Below, in pieces: positions 18,601 through 22,649 of a DNA stretch of 26,138 nt; position 1 is the first letter of the stretch, and each line of letters starts with the position of its first letter. The stretch comes from a virus. The stretch covers positions 1 to 26,138 of IMG/VR virus record IMGVR_UViG_3300002132_000124; one strand, written 5' to 3'. The translations under genes were made by a program, and so were the position numbers. The notes under the pieces were generated by a model. The model searched no databases, was not told the origin of the DNA, and saw nothing but the letters and a program-made list of their open reading frames with translations.

Positions 18601-18652
18601 CGCCTGTGCCGTCATTACCTTCAGTGCCGATGTTTACATCTTGTTTTGCCAT
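9644..18652 (-). CDS. Giant 3002-residue tail-fibre protein
   Basis: An uninterrupted 9-kb reading frame. The N-terminus (VNIGTEGNDGTGDSIRESF, then RKVNENFQEIY) is the module shared with the 233-aa fibre protein. Around 304-346 there is TRRQGDTMTGTLYLHDHPGD...AATKYYVD, a common fibre motif that includes an HDH. Four repeats centred on C467, C897, C1046 and C1206 read (N)KxFIxxEVxxYI...C.RDxGxIVDAL. Residues 765-795 (TGIYEEDYPIKLSKNVSLKG) resemble a pectate-lyase-like beta-helix entry, and 1378-1440 (MDVFMLDDATIIRNVTAQGH) continues it. The long middle is Ala/Thr/Gly-rich shaft. The last 129 residues (from YADLAEYYEGDREYAVGTVL) form a separate C-terminal domain seen on phage fibres. CGGAG lies before the ATG; the IscA-like gene is 11 bases upstream. 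Confidence 0.9.
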   Translation of the reverse strand: MAKQDVNIGTEGNDGTGDSIRESFRKVNENFQEIYAVFGQGGQISFTTLGDTPATIEAGKIITTDASGTAIIYSEIGSNSDLDALQPDSITADVISVPGKIILSTTFSALVDDNIKPTLGGHLSAANFGIAGVAISESAATQLNSQPGRTSSYTIDDLVITKGYADRRYITSGLPVRVAAEPASTAQYTLTITNYIDGNLFISGHGYDSGANGTGFIFNAEDTDPAALTSGVEYFIRYVTGDQFALYATAEYAATESALEAAANKISVTGTIASGDVHTIVDSGYDQTLSGNFLSDVAMPRTSITRRQGDTMTGTLYLHDHPGDLAGDGAPNDPSDLQAATKYYVDNTSYSSPTVLNVSTIGDDTMQGVPNGKEGTSLTYAFRTINAAARRAAEIIRTAPEEPGPYFQTLTHSNSTTPTTTISAGVENGVNVITSANLRLNKQFIISEVTGYIAYTYPGFQYKIETCERDLGLIVDSLRIDAERGSNANYLSRTAAERYYSSVSGKIAITSQLEQTSDSFAFLGSLITSSLLQNTLYNQKAIDDIVRSIGVTPSLVTTTTNHGLQNSNIVTFDNIAGMTEIEGKFAYVKVIDSSSFELYTDVELTTIYDNSAFTPFVSGNLGLRYQTKFAQDTSQAQVWDGSAGGAEPSGAASVTNNVSLIRNIITNGIAAGSDVSFGNRYTLELTNSTSGELDQTNPDNTDAIPGKVLRGKRTGAIARIVTFSQDTNSTTFFMQLLSPIEFDTGEEIELGNYVKAKQVLIRIETGIYEEDYPIKLSKNVSLKGDEFRRVIVRPKRRQSQSVYANTYFYRDKEFDGLTVTTTGTPFVNQIGQTQGYFGYHYLTDNTKPVNVGTAINNLGKYETAAAIMKANKEFIQDEVIYYINSTFPSLTYDEAKCRRDSAIILEAVGYDVALGTNYNSVTAGLAYQRANAYVAIGSQVVATLAAIGYLKTAAATLITGNGGSANAVARSNAGFDEIIDIINNGVVSTDTSANALVFPAPTAGDVNKVNASAQLQVNKAFIKAEVLEYINVNHNAVYDTMNQAKCSRDVGYIVDALSYDVLYGGNTATITNALAYFVGAASQLGAGQQAATVGAYQRLATIASAVVTEATVTALQVVVSQNIFGTAATATEASEVDALVQIIEDVIAADTISGIASTVYPSTAWAASEYTLGQAGIVAGATTTINNLITYIDTTFANFTYNETKCRRDTGYIVDGLVKDLLLGGREYSLENQGQYWSGYVSSGFAGQETQTTAAINHIATLAGQLLLGVAPTKNVGTDYDPNISLGDAEPAWAAGVSYLQGAFVQKGALYYRALKTHVAVASDEDTDILSVKYQQLTNTLLWKPVNSSVSMVGGLIDTVVFAFDANYNPPKRNDAQGMDVFMLDDATIIRNVTAQGHGGFMCVLDPEGQILTKSPFIQSASCFAKSENKKAFRGGMYVDAFAGNIPMRVLQNSGNYTDANGSIPLTAFTLYVESQDVSGQAQGLKLRLPELPAPFYYQGQRYQVNAISNYDSALGRAVIYLDPGSNTSSGWNFTGTDDIGDAGHDANDVIQDIFLQSAGNRSILGNDFTQINDLSYGLVTNNGAFSEMVSMFTYYCHAAYYASNGSEIRSLNGSNGYGNFGLVAEGADPNEIPDQVTTLRNMVQPVKAFTYGGYTNVLGDTSITLYDFKEAPLRNAFIYIDHGGATGGLNYKITNIQDLSDPNGDGVAGDSGAVVVTGLQAVAYSSGTPGSDGTYLNVPQESSTGSGTGAVFSVTVASGVLTVTGITNVGANYAPSDTITISGADIGGVDNTNDVILNIVTLFTNTAGTFSNNVYRLTIQETGSNLDYFPDLQGSLNHDDIIEYRHGENVIFTGVSTQDITERPSTAINFDESDTATYRSTSFTNKDDQNQNLNASEVKAVFDTDYAYVVPTIDYVNKSISAPAGGGTLGGATTDTYLAIEKLGAKDAVRIVQQSTDAALQTIKVPGDVGYTGGMIFAYAGRIQQVINYGPMTYGAITGVTNVNPVVITSIGHGLSNGNRVEFDSVGGTTILNDTSYYVGDVTTNTFALYTDAGVTNTLNGAGYTAYTSGGRWVTTDSVWYIETALVAGTDVDGNATAGIKLSPTTGRTIICGLPAGSTAEITVAISLLRATGHDFTEIGTGGFNTSNYPNVLLGQPIGGIAAKAGAYTDQDDASKAQVWERRKGRVFFISSDNDGFFRVGKYFVVDQSTGSITFAGDVGISRAASLGFKEGVTIDEFSNDELFTDLSDTAVPTEKAVANYVSRRLGHNGSAQLTGTSRYAPGFLALDGSTPLEANLNANSKQIKNLLDPTNDNDATTKDYVVQAVSNYDELDDLRNITIHAVTAGNVAKQILVPTGKRRLITTPETPGLFTVGGTITDGTAQGTVVALESRFDQVLNANIRIITYTLTTVGEFSTTASPINNGVVGSPGSTTAAVLENPVDEFTNAVEATTSDINITVTRSSTNTEINLQIEPQAIINSDVNNAAAIAQSKLAMTIAGTAAAAPTGTAAQKQAASGLASFDEANFEITDGFVGIKAGGVSYAELPTMVTDSVIGRNAASTGVASAVAFSTVVDEGGGLADGDFVTTAATNGNALIQTASGVYGITAVATDNTNGSIAKRTADGKLQATALIIGGTSTYEVLTEVSGTISFKTPAQGIILTASGASKPQINTGGNIKVGDMAVAPTESTFQANSTFGTVGGGAAAETSAIASRWIYSSFIEAPGEKNSTGTGIGLGAGTGFAAGGADTITFVTNGLVYGKITSAGFTGAVVGNVTGDVSGNAGTITSQANSATITAATANTASTIVLRDASGNFSAGTITAALSGNATTASTAGSTTTVTTGGSVTTTNITTGAAATAGTITGNWSLTAGSRMQATYADLAEYYEGDREYAVGTVLVFGGDKEVTESTTHRTTRVAGVVSDQSAYIMNAGCPGIKTCVALQGRVPVNVIGAVAKGDMLIASSIPGYAVVDNDPKVGTVIGKAVGVKTDSDRGTVEAVVGRV
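14972..17332 (-). repeat. Four divergent protein-level repeats in the giant fibre
   Basis: Units of about 47 residues lie at 441-487, 871-917, 1018-1067 and 1181-1227 of the fibre protein (about 17192-17332, 15902-16042, 15452-15601 and 14972-15112). The shared pattern is an amphipathic helix FIxxEVxxYI, a short linker, a Cys, an Arg-Asp pair, then GxIVDxLxxDxxxGG. The copies differ at DNA level, so they are old duplications. The single conserved Cys per unit could bind metal or form crosslinks; this is inference. Confidence 0.75.
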
Positions 18653-18663
18653 TTTATGCTCCG

Positions 18664-19026
18664 TTAAATTGCTGGCTCAGCCAGTTTATCCATATCAAAA
18701 TTTACGCTAACACCACAGCCGCATGCGGACTTTGCGTTAGGATTTCTTATCTCAAAGTTTGCGCCGATCAGTGATTTCACATAATCGACTTCGGTTCCTA
18801 TTAAAAACATTATACTTGTAGCACCAACGACAAATTTGCCTTCGCCTGCATCTAATACAATATCTTTGCTATCTATTTCTTGTTGTGTAGCAACAGTGCC
18901 CCAGTCATATTCAAAACCGGCACAGCCACCACCTTTAAGGTTTAAACTAATTGCATAGCAGTCATTCTCTTTACATAGTGTATTGATCTGTGTTTTAGCT
19001 ACTTCAGTTAGTGTACAAATAGTCAT
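18664..19026 (-). CDS. IscA/HesB-like iron-sulfur carrier protein
   Basis: 120 residues. The A-type carrier signature is complete: C35 in GGGCAGFEYDW and C102 and C104 in SACGCGVSVNF near the C-terminus. These three cysteines hold an Fe-S cluster or iron in bacterial IscA, SufA and ErpA, which pass clusters to target proteins. The start MTICTLTEVAK was chosen because AAGGAG lies 5 bases before this ATG; a longer frame reaching to 19122 has no ribosome site and would add an atypical Lys/Asn/Ile-rich extension. A late box lies 19 bases upstream. The giant fibre gene starts 11 bases after the stop, so the two are probably one late transcript. IscA-like genes are known in marine phages and are usually viewed as auxiliary metabolic genes. 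Confidence 0.9.
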   Translation of the reverse strand: MTICTLTEVAKTQINTLCKENDCYAISLNLKGGGCAGFEYDWGTVATQQEIDSKDIVLDAGEGKFVVGATSIMFLIGTEVDYVKSLIGANFEIRNPNAKSACGCGVSVNFDMDKLAEPAI

Positions 19027-19045
19027 TTTAGCTCCTTGCTGTATG

Positions 19046-19053
19046 TATTTATT
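19046..19053 (-). promoter_or_regulatory. Late promoter box AATAAATA before the IscA-like and giant fibre genes
   Basis: Seven of eight matches to TATAAATA, 19 bases before the ATG at 19026 in a very AT-rich gap. It is the only promoter-like box seen upstream of the giant fibre gene, so it probably serves both genes. Confidence 0.6.
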
Positions 19054-19086
19054 ATTTAATTTTATAATCTTAATGTAAATATAGTT

Positions 19087-19374
19087 ATGTTTATAAAAGA
19101 ATTTAAAGAAGAGTCTCGGCACGTTCGTAAGAGCAAATTAGGAACAGAGCATCCTTATACTCGTATGTGTACTTACGCTGTATTTAGGTGTGATAATTGT
19201 GATGCAGAGTTCGTGCGTCCGCGAGGAAGTATGGATCCTAAACGATTAAACAATAACTATTTTCATGTTTGTAGTGAGTGTGATGCAAAGACGTTTGCCC
19301 AAAGAAAAGGCGTAGAACGCAAACAAGTTTGGAATATGAGTGCTAGTAGTTCTACACCAATTGGGAAACTTTAG
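19087..19374 (+). CDS. Small zinc-ribbon protein (plus strand)
   Basis: 95 residues. Two CxxC pairs are visible: CDNC near 34-37 (VFRCDNCDAEF) and CSEC near 62-65 (HVCSECDAK), 25 residues apart. This is the usual layout of a treble-clef or zinc-ribbon fold, often found in phage HNH-type or DNA-binding proteins. No H-N-H catalytic motif is visible. The rest is basic (RHVRKSK, KGVERKQ), which fits nucleic-acid binding. There is no clear Shine-Dalgarno sequence. A TATAAT at 19063-19068 could be a -10 box, but no -35 fits. It diverges from the IscA-like gene and converges, with a 4-base overlap, on the 55-aa membrane protein gene. Confidence 0.7.
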   Translation: MFIKEFKEESRHVRKSKLGTEHPYTRMCTYAVFRCDNCDAEFVRPRGSMDPKRLNNNYFHVCSECDAKTFAQRKGVERKQVWNMSASSSTPIGKL

Positions 19375-19538
19375 TCTTCTTTTTTGTAAAGTGTCCATGC
19401 ACCATATGCTATAGCGCCGTAAGCTGCTAGTTTAGCAAACGGTCCTGCAATTAGAACAACTACGCCAACACCGATAAGCATTGCGCCGTCCCATGTTGTA
19501 CGTTCTTCAAGTCTACTTGTAATCCATTTCTTAATCAT
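19371..19538 (-). CDS. 55-residue single-membrane-span protein
   Basis: A short gene. It reads MIKKWITSRLEERTTWDGAM, then a hydrophobic stretch at about 20-48 (LIGVGVVVLIAGPFAK, then LAAYGAIAYGAW), and ends TLYKKED. One long or two short membrane helices are possible, with charged ends. AAGGAG lies 7 bases before the ATG, a strong ribosome site, which makes it credible despite its size. Small phage membrane proteins of this form include holin-like and superinfection-exclusion proteins, but nothing here identifies a function. It is convergent with the zinc-ribbon gene (4-base overlap) and divergent from the 67-aa gene. Confidence 0.7.
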   Translation of the reverse strand: MIKKWITSRLEERTTWDGAMLIGVGVVVLIAGPFAKLAAYGAIAYGAWTLYKKED

Positions 19539-19553
19539 AATGATTCTCCTTGT

Positions 19554-19561
19554 TGTAAATA
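19554..19561 (+). promoter_or_regulatory. Late-type box TGTAAATA for the plus-strand AT-hook gene
   Basis: Seven of eight matches to TATAAATA on the plus strand, 23 bases before the ATG at 19585. That spacing matches the minus-strand late boxes. The same eight-base variant occurs on the minus strand at 24057-24064. Confidence 0.5.
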
Positions 19562-19584
19562 CTTATCCTTAAGGAGGAAACATT

Positions 19585-19788
19585 ATGTTTAATTGGATTA
19601 AAGATCTATTTGTATCAAAGCCGGCACCAGTTACTGGTTGGCCTTTTCCTACACAAGAAGCAGCAAACATTTCTACTGCTCCGAGTATAGTACAAGAACC
19701 TGTAGTTGCAACGCCTAAGAAAAAAGCACCTGCTTCTAAAAAGCCTACTGCTCCTAAAAAACGTGGACGCAAGCCTAAGAAGGTCTAA
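19585..19788 (+). CDS. Small lysine-rich AT-hook-like protein (plus strand)
   Basis: 67 residues. The N-terminus (MFNWIKDLFVSKPAP) is amphipathic. The C-terminal 25 residues are strongly basic: KKKAPASKKPTAPKK and then RGRKPKKV. The RGRKPKK core resembles an AT-hook, a short motif that binds the minor groove of AT-rich DNA, and the stretch also resembles histone-H1-type tails. AAGGAGG lies 7 bases before the ATG, which favours this strand over the antisense frame. Possible roles are DNA condensation or a regulator, both inferred from composition only. It ends 14 bases into the convergent coiled-coil gene. Confidence 0.75.
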   Translation: MFNWIKDLFVSKPAPVTGWPFPTQEAANISTAPSIVQEPVVATPKKKAPASKKPTAPKKRGRKPKKV

Positions 19789-20059
19789 TCATACCTTTTA
19801 ACTGTTCAATTGCAGTTTCACAGCGAGTTAGCTTACGTTCTAGGACGGTTATAGCTGCTCGCTGTTTCCTTGACTGCTCTTCCAAACTTTGCACATAACG
19901 CTGTGTAGGAATCTGTTGTTCCATACCATTCTCAGCTATCATAGTAAAGTGATCACTACCTTGTGCTTTCAAGCCGCCACTAACACGATTTGGATTCTTA
20001 TCCGAACTCTGGCTCTGCTGCGGTTTGTTGCGTCCGTACATTTTGTTTAGATAACTCAT
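19775..20059 (-). CDS. Small protein with C-terminal coiled coil, unknown function
   Basis: 94 residues with the start at 20059 (MSYLNKMYGRNKPQQ). This start was preferred over an in-frame ATG at 20092 because AAGGA lies 7 bases upstream and because the late box at 20077-20084 lies between the two ATGs, so late RNA contains only the shorter start. The first 45 residues are polar (PQQSQSSDKNPNRVSGG). Residues about 55-85 (RYVQSLEEQSRKQRAAITVL, then ERKLTRCETAIEQLKGM) form a probable coiled coil. A late structural or assembly protein is plausible, but I do not recognise the family. Confidence 0.7.
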   Translation of the reverse strand: MSYLNKMYGRNKPQQSQSSDKNPNRVSGGLKAQGSDHFTMIAENGMEQQIPTQRYVQSLEEQSRKQRAAITVLERKLTRCETAIEQLKGMIRPS

Positions 20060-21092
20060 TGTCTTTTCCTTCGTAGTATTTATACAGCTCAATGCTGGCT
20101 AAGTTCTTGCATTTGCTCTCCGCCATGATATCTGCGTAGGGTAGAAAACTTAGTGCCCAATCATTTGTAGCGTTGTTAGGATACCAATCGCTGTGCGCAC
20201 GTAGCTTGCCTTTCTTGTAACCTGCTTCTAGTAATGCTGGAAAGTCTGGCTTAGTATTTGTATCAATATCACCTACCCATTCTGCACGACTATAGCTGTA
20301 GTGTATTGCAGGGCGCACACCGCGCCAGCTATCAATTACACGTTTGAATCTATCGTCAGTTGGTAAGATGTATTCGTTTTCACGACATAGATGATGATGC
20401 AAATCTAGCACCAAAGCGAGATCGTTTGCAAGCTCAAGACTGTCTGCAATTCCCCATTTGTTTTCGTCGTTTTCGATTGTAATAGTGTTTCTTGCTTCCG
20501 GCGAGAGGCGTTTAAGGGCAGCTTTGATACCGGCTGGACCTTGGCGCCCACTGATGTGGACATTACACTTGAAGTCTTGAAACTTGCGGCCGTAGCCCAT
20601 CCACCTGATGATGTCCGTATGGTACTCAAATTCTTCTATGCTCCTATCTACTATTCCAGCGTCATCGCTAGCCAGCACAGTGAACTGACCAGGATGCATA
20701 GAAAGGCGAACATCCAACGCACGAGCTGTAGCTCCCACTTCTGCAAATCTTCTTTCACAATAGTCTCTAACATGGGGAAGCCGCCAATACCAGCTCCAGT
20801 CACGCTGAGTGTAGACAGGCAAGCAATCGCTGCCGAGTCGTACCATCCTAAGGCCTTGCGGCAAAGTTCCAACATATTCAATTAACCTTTTGTAAGCAGC
20901 AATATTGTGTTCCATAATGTCCCACAAGCGTTGCTCTGCAATTTCTTTAGTCTGTCTGTTCAACCATTGTACTGTAGTCGACTTAGTATTTAGTGGCCGC
21001 TGAATTTCTTCTAGAAGTTTTTTAGGTTGAGTTTGATCTGGGTGCATGTACTTGCATGCAAAGCCAATACGCTCATAAGTCGAACATGTCAT
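19998..21092 (-). CDS. uvsE: UV damage endonuclease UvsE/UVDE
   Basis: 364 residues from the ATG at 21092 (MTCSTYERIGFACKYMH), chosen over a longer frame because AAGG lies 8 bases upstream and family members begin close to this IGFAC segment. The TIM-barrel metal-site motifs are in order: H133 in SMHPGQF, H158 in EYHTD, NVHISG at 177-182, E207 in ENDE, D230 and H233 in DLHHH, H264 in IHYS, H300 in AHSDWY, and E325 in MAESKCKN. The enzyme nicks DNA 5' to UV photoproducts, which fits a phage of sunlit water. The residue two before H264 is Ala, where I recall a modified Lys in the Thermus enzyme. Its 3' end overlaps the coiled-coil gene and holds that gene's late box. Confidence 0.9.
   Translation of the reverse strand: MTCSTYERIGFACKYMHPDQTQPKKLLEEIQRPLNTKSTTVQWLNRQTKEIAEQRLWDIMEHNIAAYKRLIEYVGTLPQGLRMVRLGSDCLPVYTQRDWSWYWRLPHVRDYCERRFAEVGATARALDVRLSMHPGQFTVLASDDAGIVDRSIEEFEYHTDIIRWMGYGRKFQDFKCNVHISGRQGPAGIKAALKRLSPEARNTITIENDENKWGIADSLELANDLALVLDLHHHLCRENEYILPTDDRFKRVIDSWRGVRPAIHYSYSRAEWVGDIDTNTKPDFPALLEAGYKKGKLRAHSDWYPNNATNDWALSFLPYADIMAESKCKNLASIELYKYYEGKDNELSKQNVRTQQTAAEPEFG
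20077..20084 (-). promoter_or_regulatory. Perfect late promoter box TATAAATA inside the end of uvsE
   Basis: Eight of eight matches to the T4 late consensus, 17 bases before the ATG at 20059. It shows that the coiled-coil gene is expressed late and supports its shorter start. Confidence 0.75.
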
Positions 21093-21291
21093 ATTTTTTA
21101 CCTTGTGCCTTAAGTTCTTGCCAATTAGTAGGATATCTGTAATCACCGTTTAGCAAATGTGTGCCTGAGTTTTGTAGTGCATATTGCCAGCTAGCCCACC
21201 AACCGTATTCTGGGCTCAGCTTTTTGTACCATCTTACAAATAGTATAACACGCTTTTTAATGTTTGTCAACGCCAATTGTCTACCACCCAT
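21073..21291 (-). CDS. Small aromatic-rich protein, unknown function
   Basis: Up to 72 residues. The centre, RWYKKLSPEYGWWASWQYAL, is rich in Trp and Tyr, and the protein ends YRYPTNWQELKAQGKKYDMF. It reads like a real protein but matches no family I know. The start is uncertain: the ATG at 21291 overlaps the glycosyltransferase gene by 25 bases and lacks a Shine-Dalgarno sequence, and TTG codons shortly after are alternatives. It ends with an overlap of about 20 bases into uvsE, suggesting coupling. A strong sigma-70-type promoter lies inside its first third, so this gene itself must rely on RNA from further upstream. Confidence 0.55.
   Translation of the reverse strand: MGGRQLALTNIKKRVILFVRWYKKLSPEYGWWASWQYALQNSGTHLLNGDYRYPTNWQELKAQGKKYDMFDL
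21242..21270 (-). promoter_or_regulatory. Sigma-70-type promoter upstream of uvsE
   Basis: TTGACA (21270 to 21265), a 17-base spacer and TATACT (21247 to 21242) on the minus strand. The -35 is perfect and the -10 matches five of six. The start near 21235 is about 140 bases before uvsE and lies within the 72-aa frame. Confidence 0.7.
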
Positions 21292-22103
21292 GGATCTTTA
21301 CAATGTTCAGGATTAGGATCTCCGTGGAACACACATACGCAACAATCTGAGTTTGGAACCACATGTTCGATTGTTGTCAATTCTCGTGTACCTCGAGTGC
21401 CACGACCGAGTAGTTTACTTTTACGCACTTCCCACTTCCAACTTTGGATCCAACTGTCCGGGTATACAGTTGCAGGATTATTTCTAGTTGCTTCATAGAG
21501 GTGGTCTTGATCTCCAAAGTGCTTACGTTGCACTGCGATTGGATCGCGAGAAAAGTCTTTCCAGACATAATCCAATTCTCCAGTTTTAAATCTTACAACA
21601 CTGCTGTTGTACTTCTGCCACTGTGGCCGCATTACTCTAGTAAAGTCTCTAATTGTACACCATTTTGTTGGTTCGTACATAAAAAGTTTATCAATATTAT
21701 TACTAATAACAACATCTAGATCCAGATATAACACTGTGCCTTTTAACGGAAGATCATTTGAAAACATGTAAGGTTTACACCACCACCCTTTTAATCCAGG
21801 GGGTAGTGGAATTATTTTAACGTTCGGATCTAATCCGTTTGTATCTTCAGTTAAGCATACAAACTCGTAGTCTATTGTACAATTACGTTTAACCATATTG
21901 TACAACCGATTAACATAATCGCTAGAATACTTTGTACCATGTTTTAAGCATAGTACATAGTGTTTATCTTTAATTAATGGATTAGAGTTGTAAGGCAAAT
22001 CATAAAGTCCAGTTTCCTGATCAAAATCTGCAAGCTCTTGTAAAGCCTTTTCACGGGCCTTACGAAGTTTGCGTTCTTCTTTAGACTCGGTCCAGTTCTT
22101 CAT
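21267..22103 (-). CDS. Glycosyltransferase (GT-A fold, GT8-like)
   Basis: 278 residues. After a charged helical N-terminus (about 1-27), the fold starts at HYVLCLKHGTKYSSDYVNRL, with the sugar-nucleotide metal motif DLD at 128-130 in VLYLDLDVVI. GDQDHLY at 197-203 and FHGDPNP at 259-265 match the acceptor and C-terminal metal motifs of GT8-like enzymes. It would move a sugar from a nucleotide sugar to a protein, DNA base or glycan; the acceptor cannot be read from the sequence. The ATG overlaps the stop of the QueD-like gene by 4 bases (ATGA), so both are translated from one message. Phage glycosyltransferases often modify phage DNA or virion proteins, or host surface glycans. Confidence 0.8.
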   Translation of the reverse strand: MKNWTESKEERKLRKAREKALQELADFDQETGLYDLPYNSNPLIKDKHYVLCLKHGTKYSSDYVNRLYNMVKRNCTIDYEFVCLTEDTNGLDPNVKIIPLPPGLKGWWCKPYMFSNDLPLKGTVLYLDLDVVISNNIDKLFMYEPTKWCTIRDFTRVMRPQWQKYNSSVVRFKTGELDYVWKDFSRDPIAVQRKHFGDQDHLYEATRNNPATVYPDSWIQSWKWEVRKSKLLGRGTRGTRELTTIEHVVPNSDCCVCVFHGDPNPEHCKDPWVVDNWR

Positions 22104-22576
22104 TCAGCAAATGATATCTTTTGAACTTGAAAGGGTGTGTAGATTGCCGAGTTAGCACCATGCTCTGAACACTCTGCTGATTCACACCAGCAACGTCCAT
22201 TAGACATTTCTTTAACTAATGCATCTGCAAAACGCCATGCATGTTCTGCAAACTTCTCTGCACCAACTCCGTCCATTACTACAACCTCTGCTAACCCCAT
22301 GTTTTCAAGTTCAGCAAATTTGTACAAGAACGGATCTTCACGATCGATTACAGTCTTGTGATCAAAACTATCTTCTAGCCAAGCCTTCAAAGGTTTTAGC
22401 CCGCCAAAGTCTACTGCCCAGTTTTTGTTATCTAATTCTTTACAACCAAATGTAAATTTAAATGCTAAACTGTAGCCATGTAGCAAATGACAATGTGAAT
22501 GTTCTGCGTTAGGTTGCCGGAACACTGCACTAAGCCCAATTTGATGTCCGTATGTTTTTGTCGAATAGTAAGCCAT
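22100..22576 (-). CDS. QueD / 6-pyruvoyltetrahydropterin synthase-like protein
   Basis: 158 residues. Family signatures: SHCHLLHGYSLAFKF at 27-41 and VDFGGLKPLKAWLEDSFDHK at 55-74. QueD turns dihydroneopterin triphosphate into 6-carboxytetrahydropterin on the way to 7-deazaguanine (queuosine-type) bases; PTPS uses the same fold for tetrahydropterin. The canonical HGH zinc pair reads HGY here (H33, Y35), and the earlier AAH zinc histidine seems to be SAVF, so zinc binding may differ. A Cys/His-rich insert lies at 129-140 (CWCESAECSEHG). A strong sigma-70-type promoter and a perfect late box lie upstream. Such genes are common in marine T4-like phages. Confidence 0.8.
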   Translation of the reverse strand: MAYYSTKTYGHQIGLSAVFRQPNAEHSHCHLLHGYSLAFKFTFGCKELDNKNWAVDFGGLKPLKAWLEDSFDHKTVIDREDPFLYKFAELENMGLAEVVVMDGVGAEKFAEHAWRFADALVKEMSNGRCWCESAECSEHGANSAIYTPFQVQKISFAE

Positions 22577-22581
22577 TTTAT

Positions 22582-22600
22582 ACTCCTAAGTTAATGGAGT
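22582..22600 (-). promoter_or_regulatory. Short hairpin over the QueD-like gene's ribosome-binding site
   Basis: On the minus strand, ACTCC and GGAGT flank a 9-base loop (ATTAACTTA). The second arm contains the Shine-Dalgarno sequence 7 bases before the ATG. The stem has only five pairs, so it would be weak, and it would be present in RNA from both upstream promoters. Confidence 0.35.
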
Positions 22601-22608
22601 GTGCGGAA

Positions 22609-22616
22609 TATTTATA
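22609..22616 (-). promoter_or_regulatory. Perfect late promoter box TATAAATA before the QueD-like gene
   Basis: Eight of eight matches to the T4 late consensus, 32 bases before the ATG at 22576 and downstream of a sigma-70-type promoter. The gene can therefore be read both early and late. Confidence 0.75.
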
Positions 22617-22649
22617 GAGGGTCGAACACCTAGTCCTCTTACAATATAC

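Noticed and set aside
18676-18690. Palindrome CTGGCTGAGCCAG near the end of the IscA-like gene as a terminator
   Set aside because: No loop and no T-run, and it codes for conserved-looking C-terminal residues.
19036-19068. Sigma-70 promoter for the plus-strand zinc-ribbon gene
   Set aside because: TATAAT at 19063-19068 is good, but the nearest -35-like TTGCTG is 21 bases away, too far to count.
19027-19122. N-terminal extension of the IscA-like protein
   Set aside because: Lys/Asn/Ile-rich non-coding-like sequence; the ATG at 19026 has AAGGAG and matches family length.
19569-19772. Open frame on the minus strand opposite the AT-hook-like gene
   Set aside because: No ribosome site, and the plus-strand frame has AAGGAGG at the right distance and a sensible basic tail.
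20057-20092. Longer start for the coiled-coil gene at 20092
   Set aside because: It lies upstream of a perfect late box and lacks a ribosome site; the ATG at 20059 has both features right.
22619-22640. T-loop-like GTTCGA on the minus strand suggesting a tRNA
   Set aside because: The flanking bases do not form the T stem and no acceptor, anticodon or D arm can be built.
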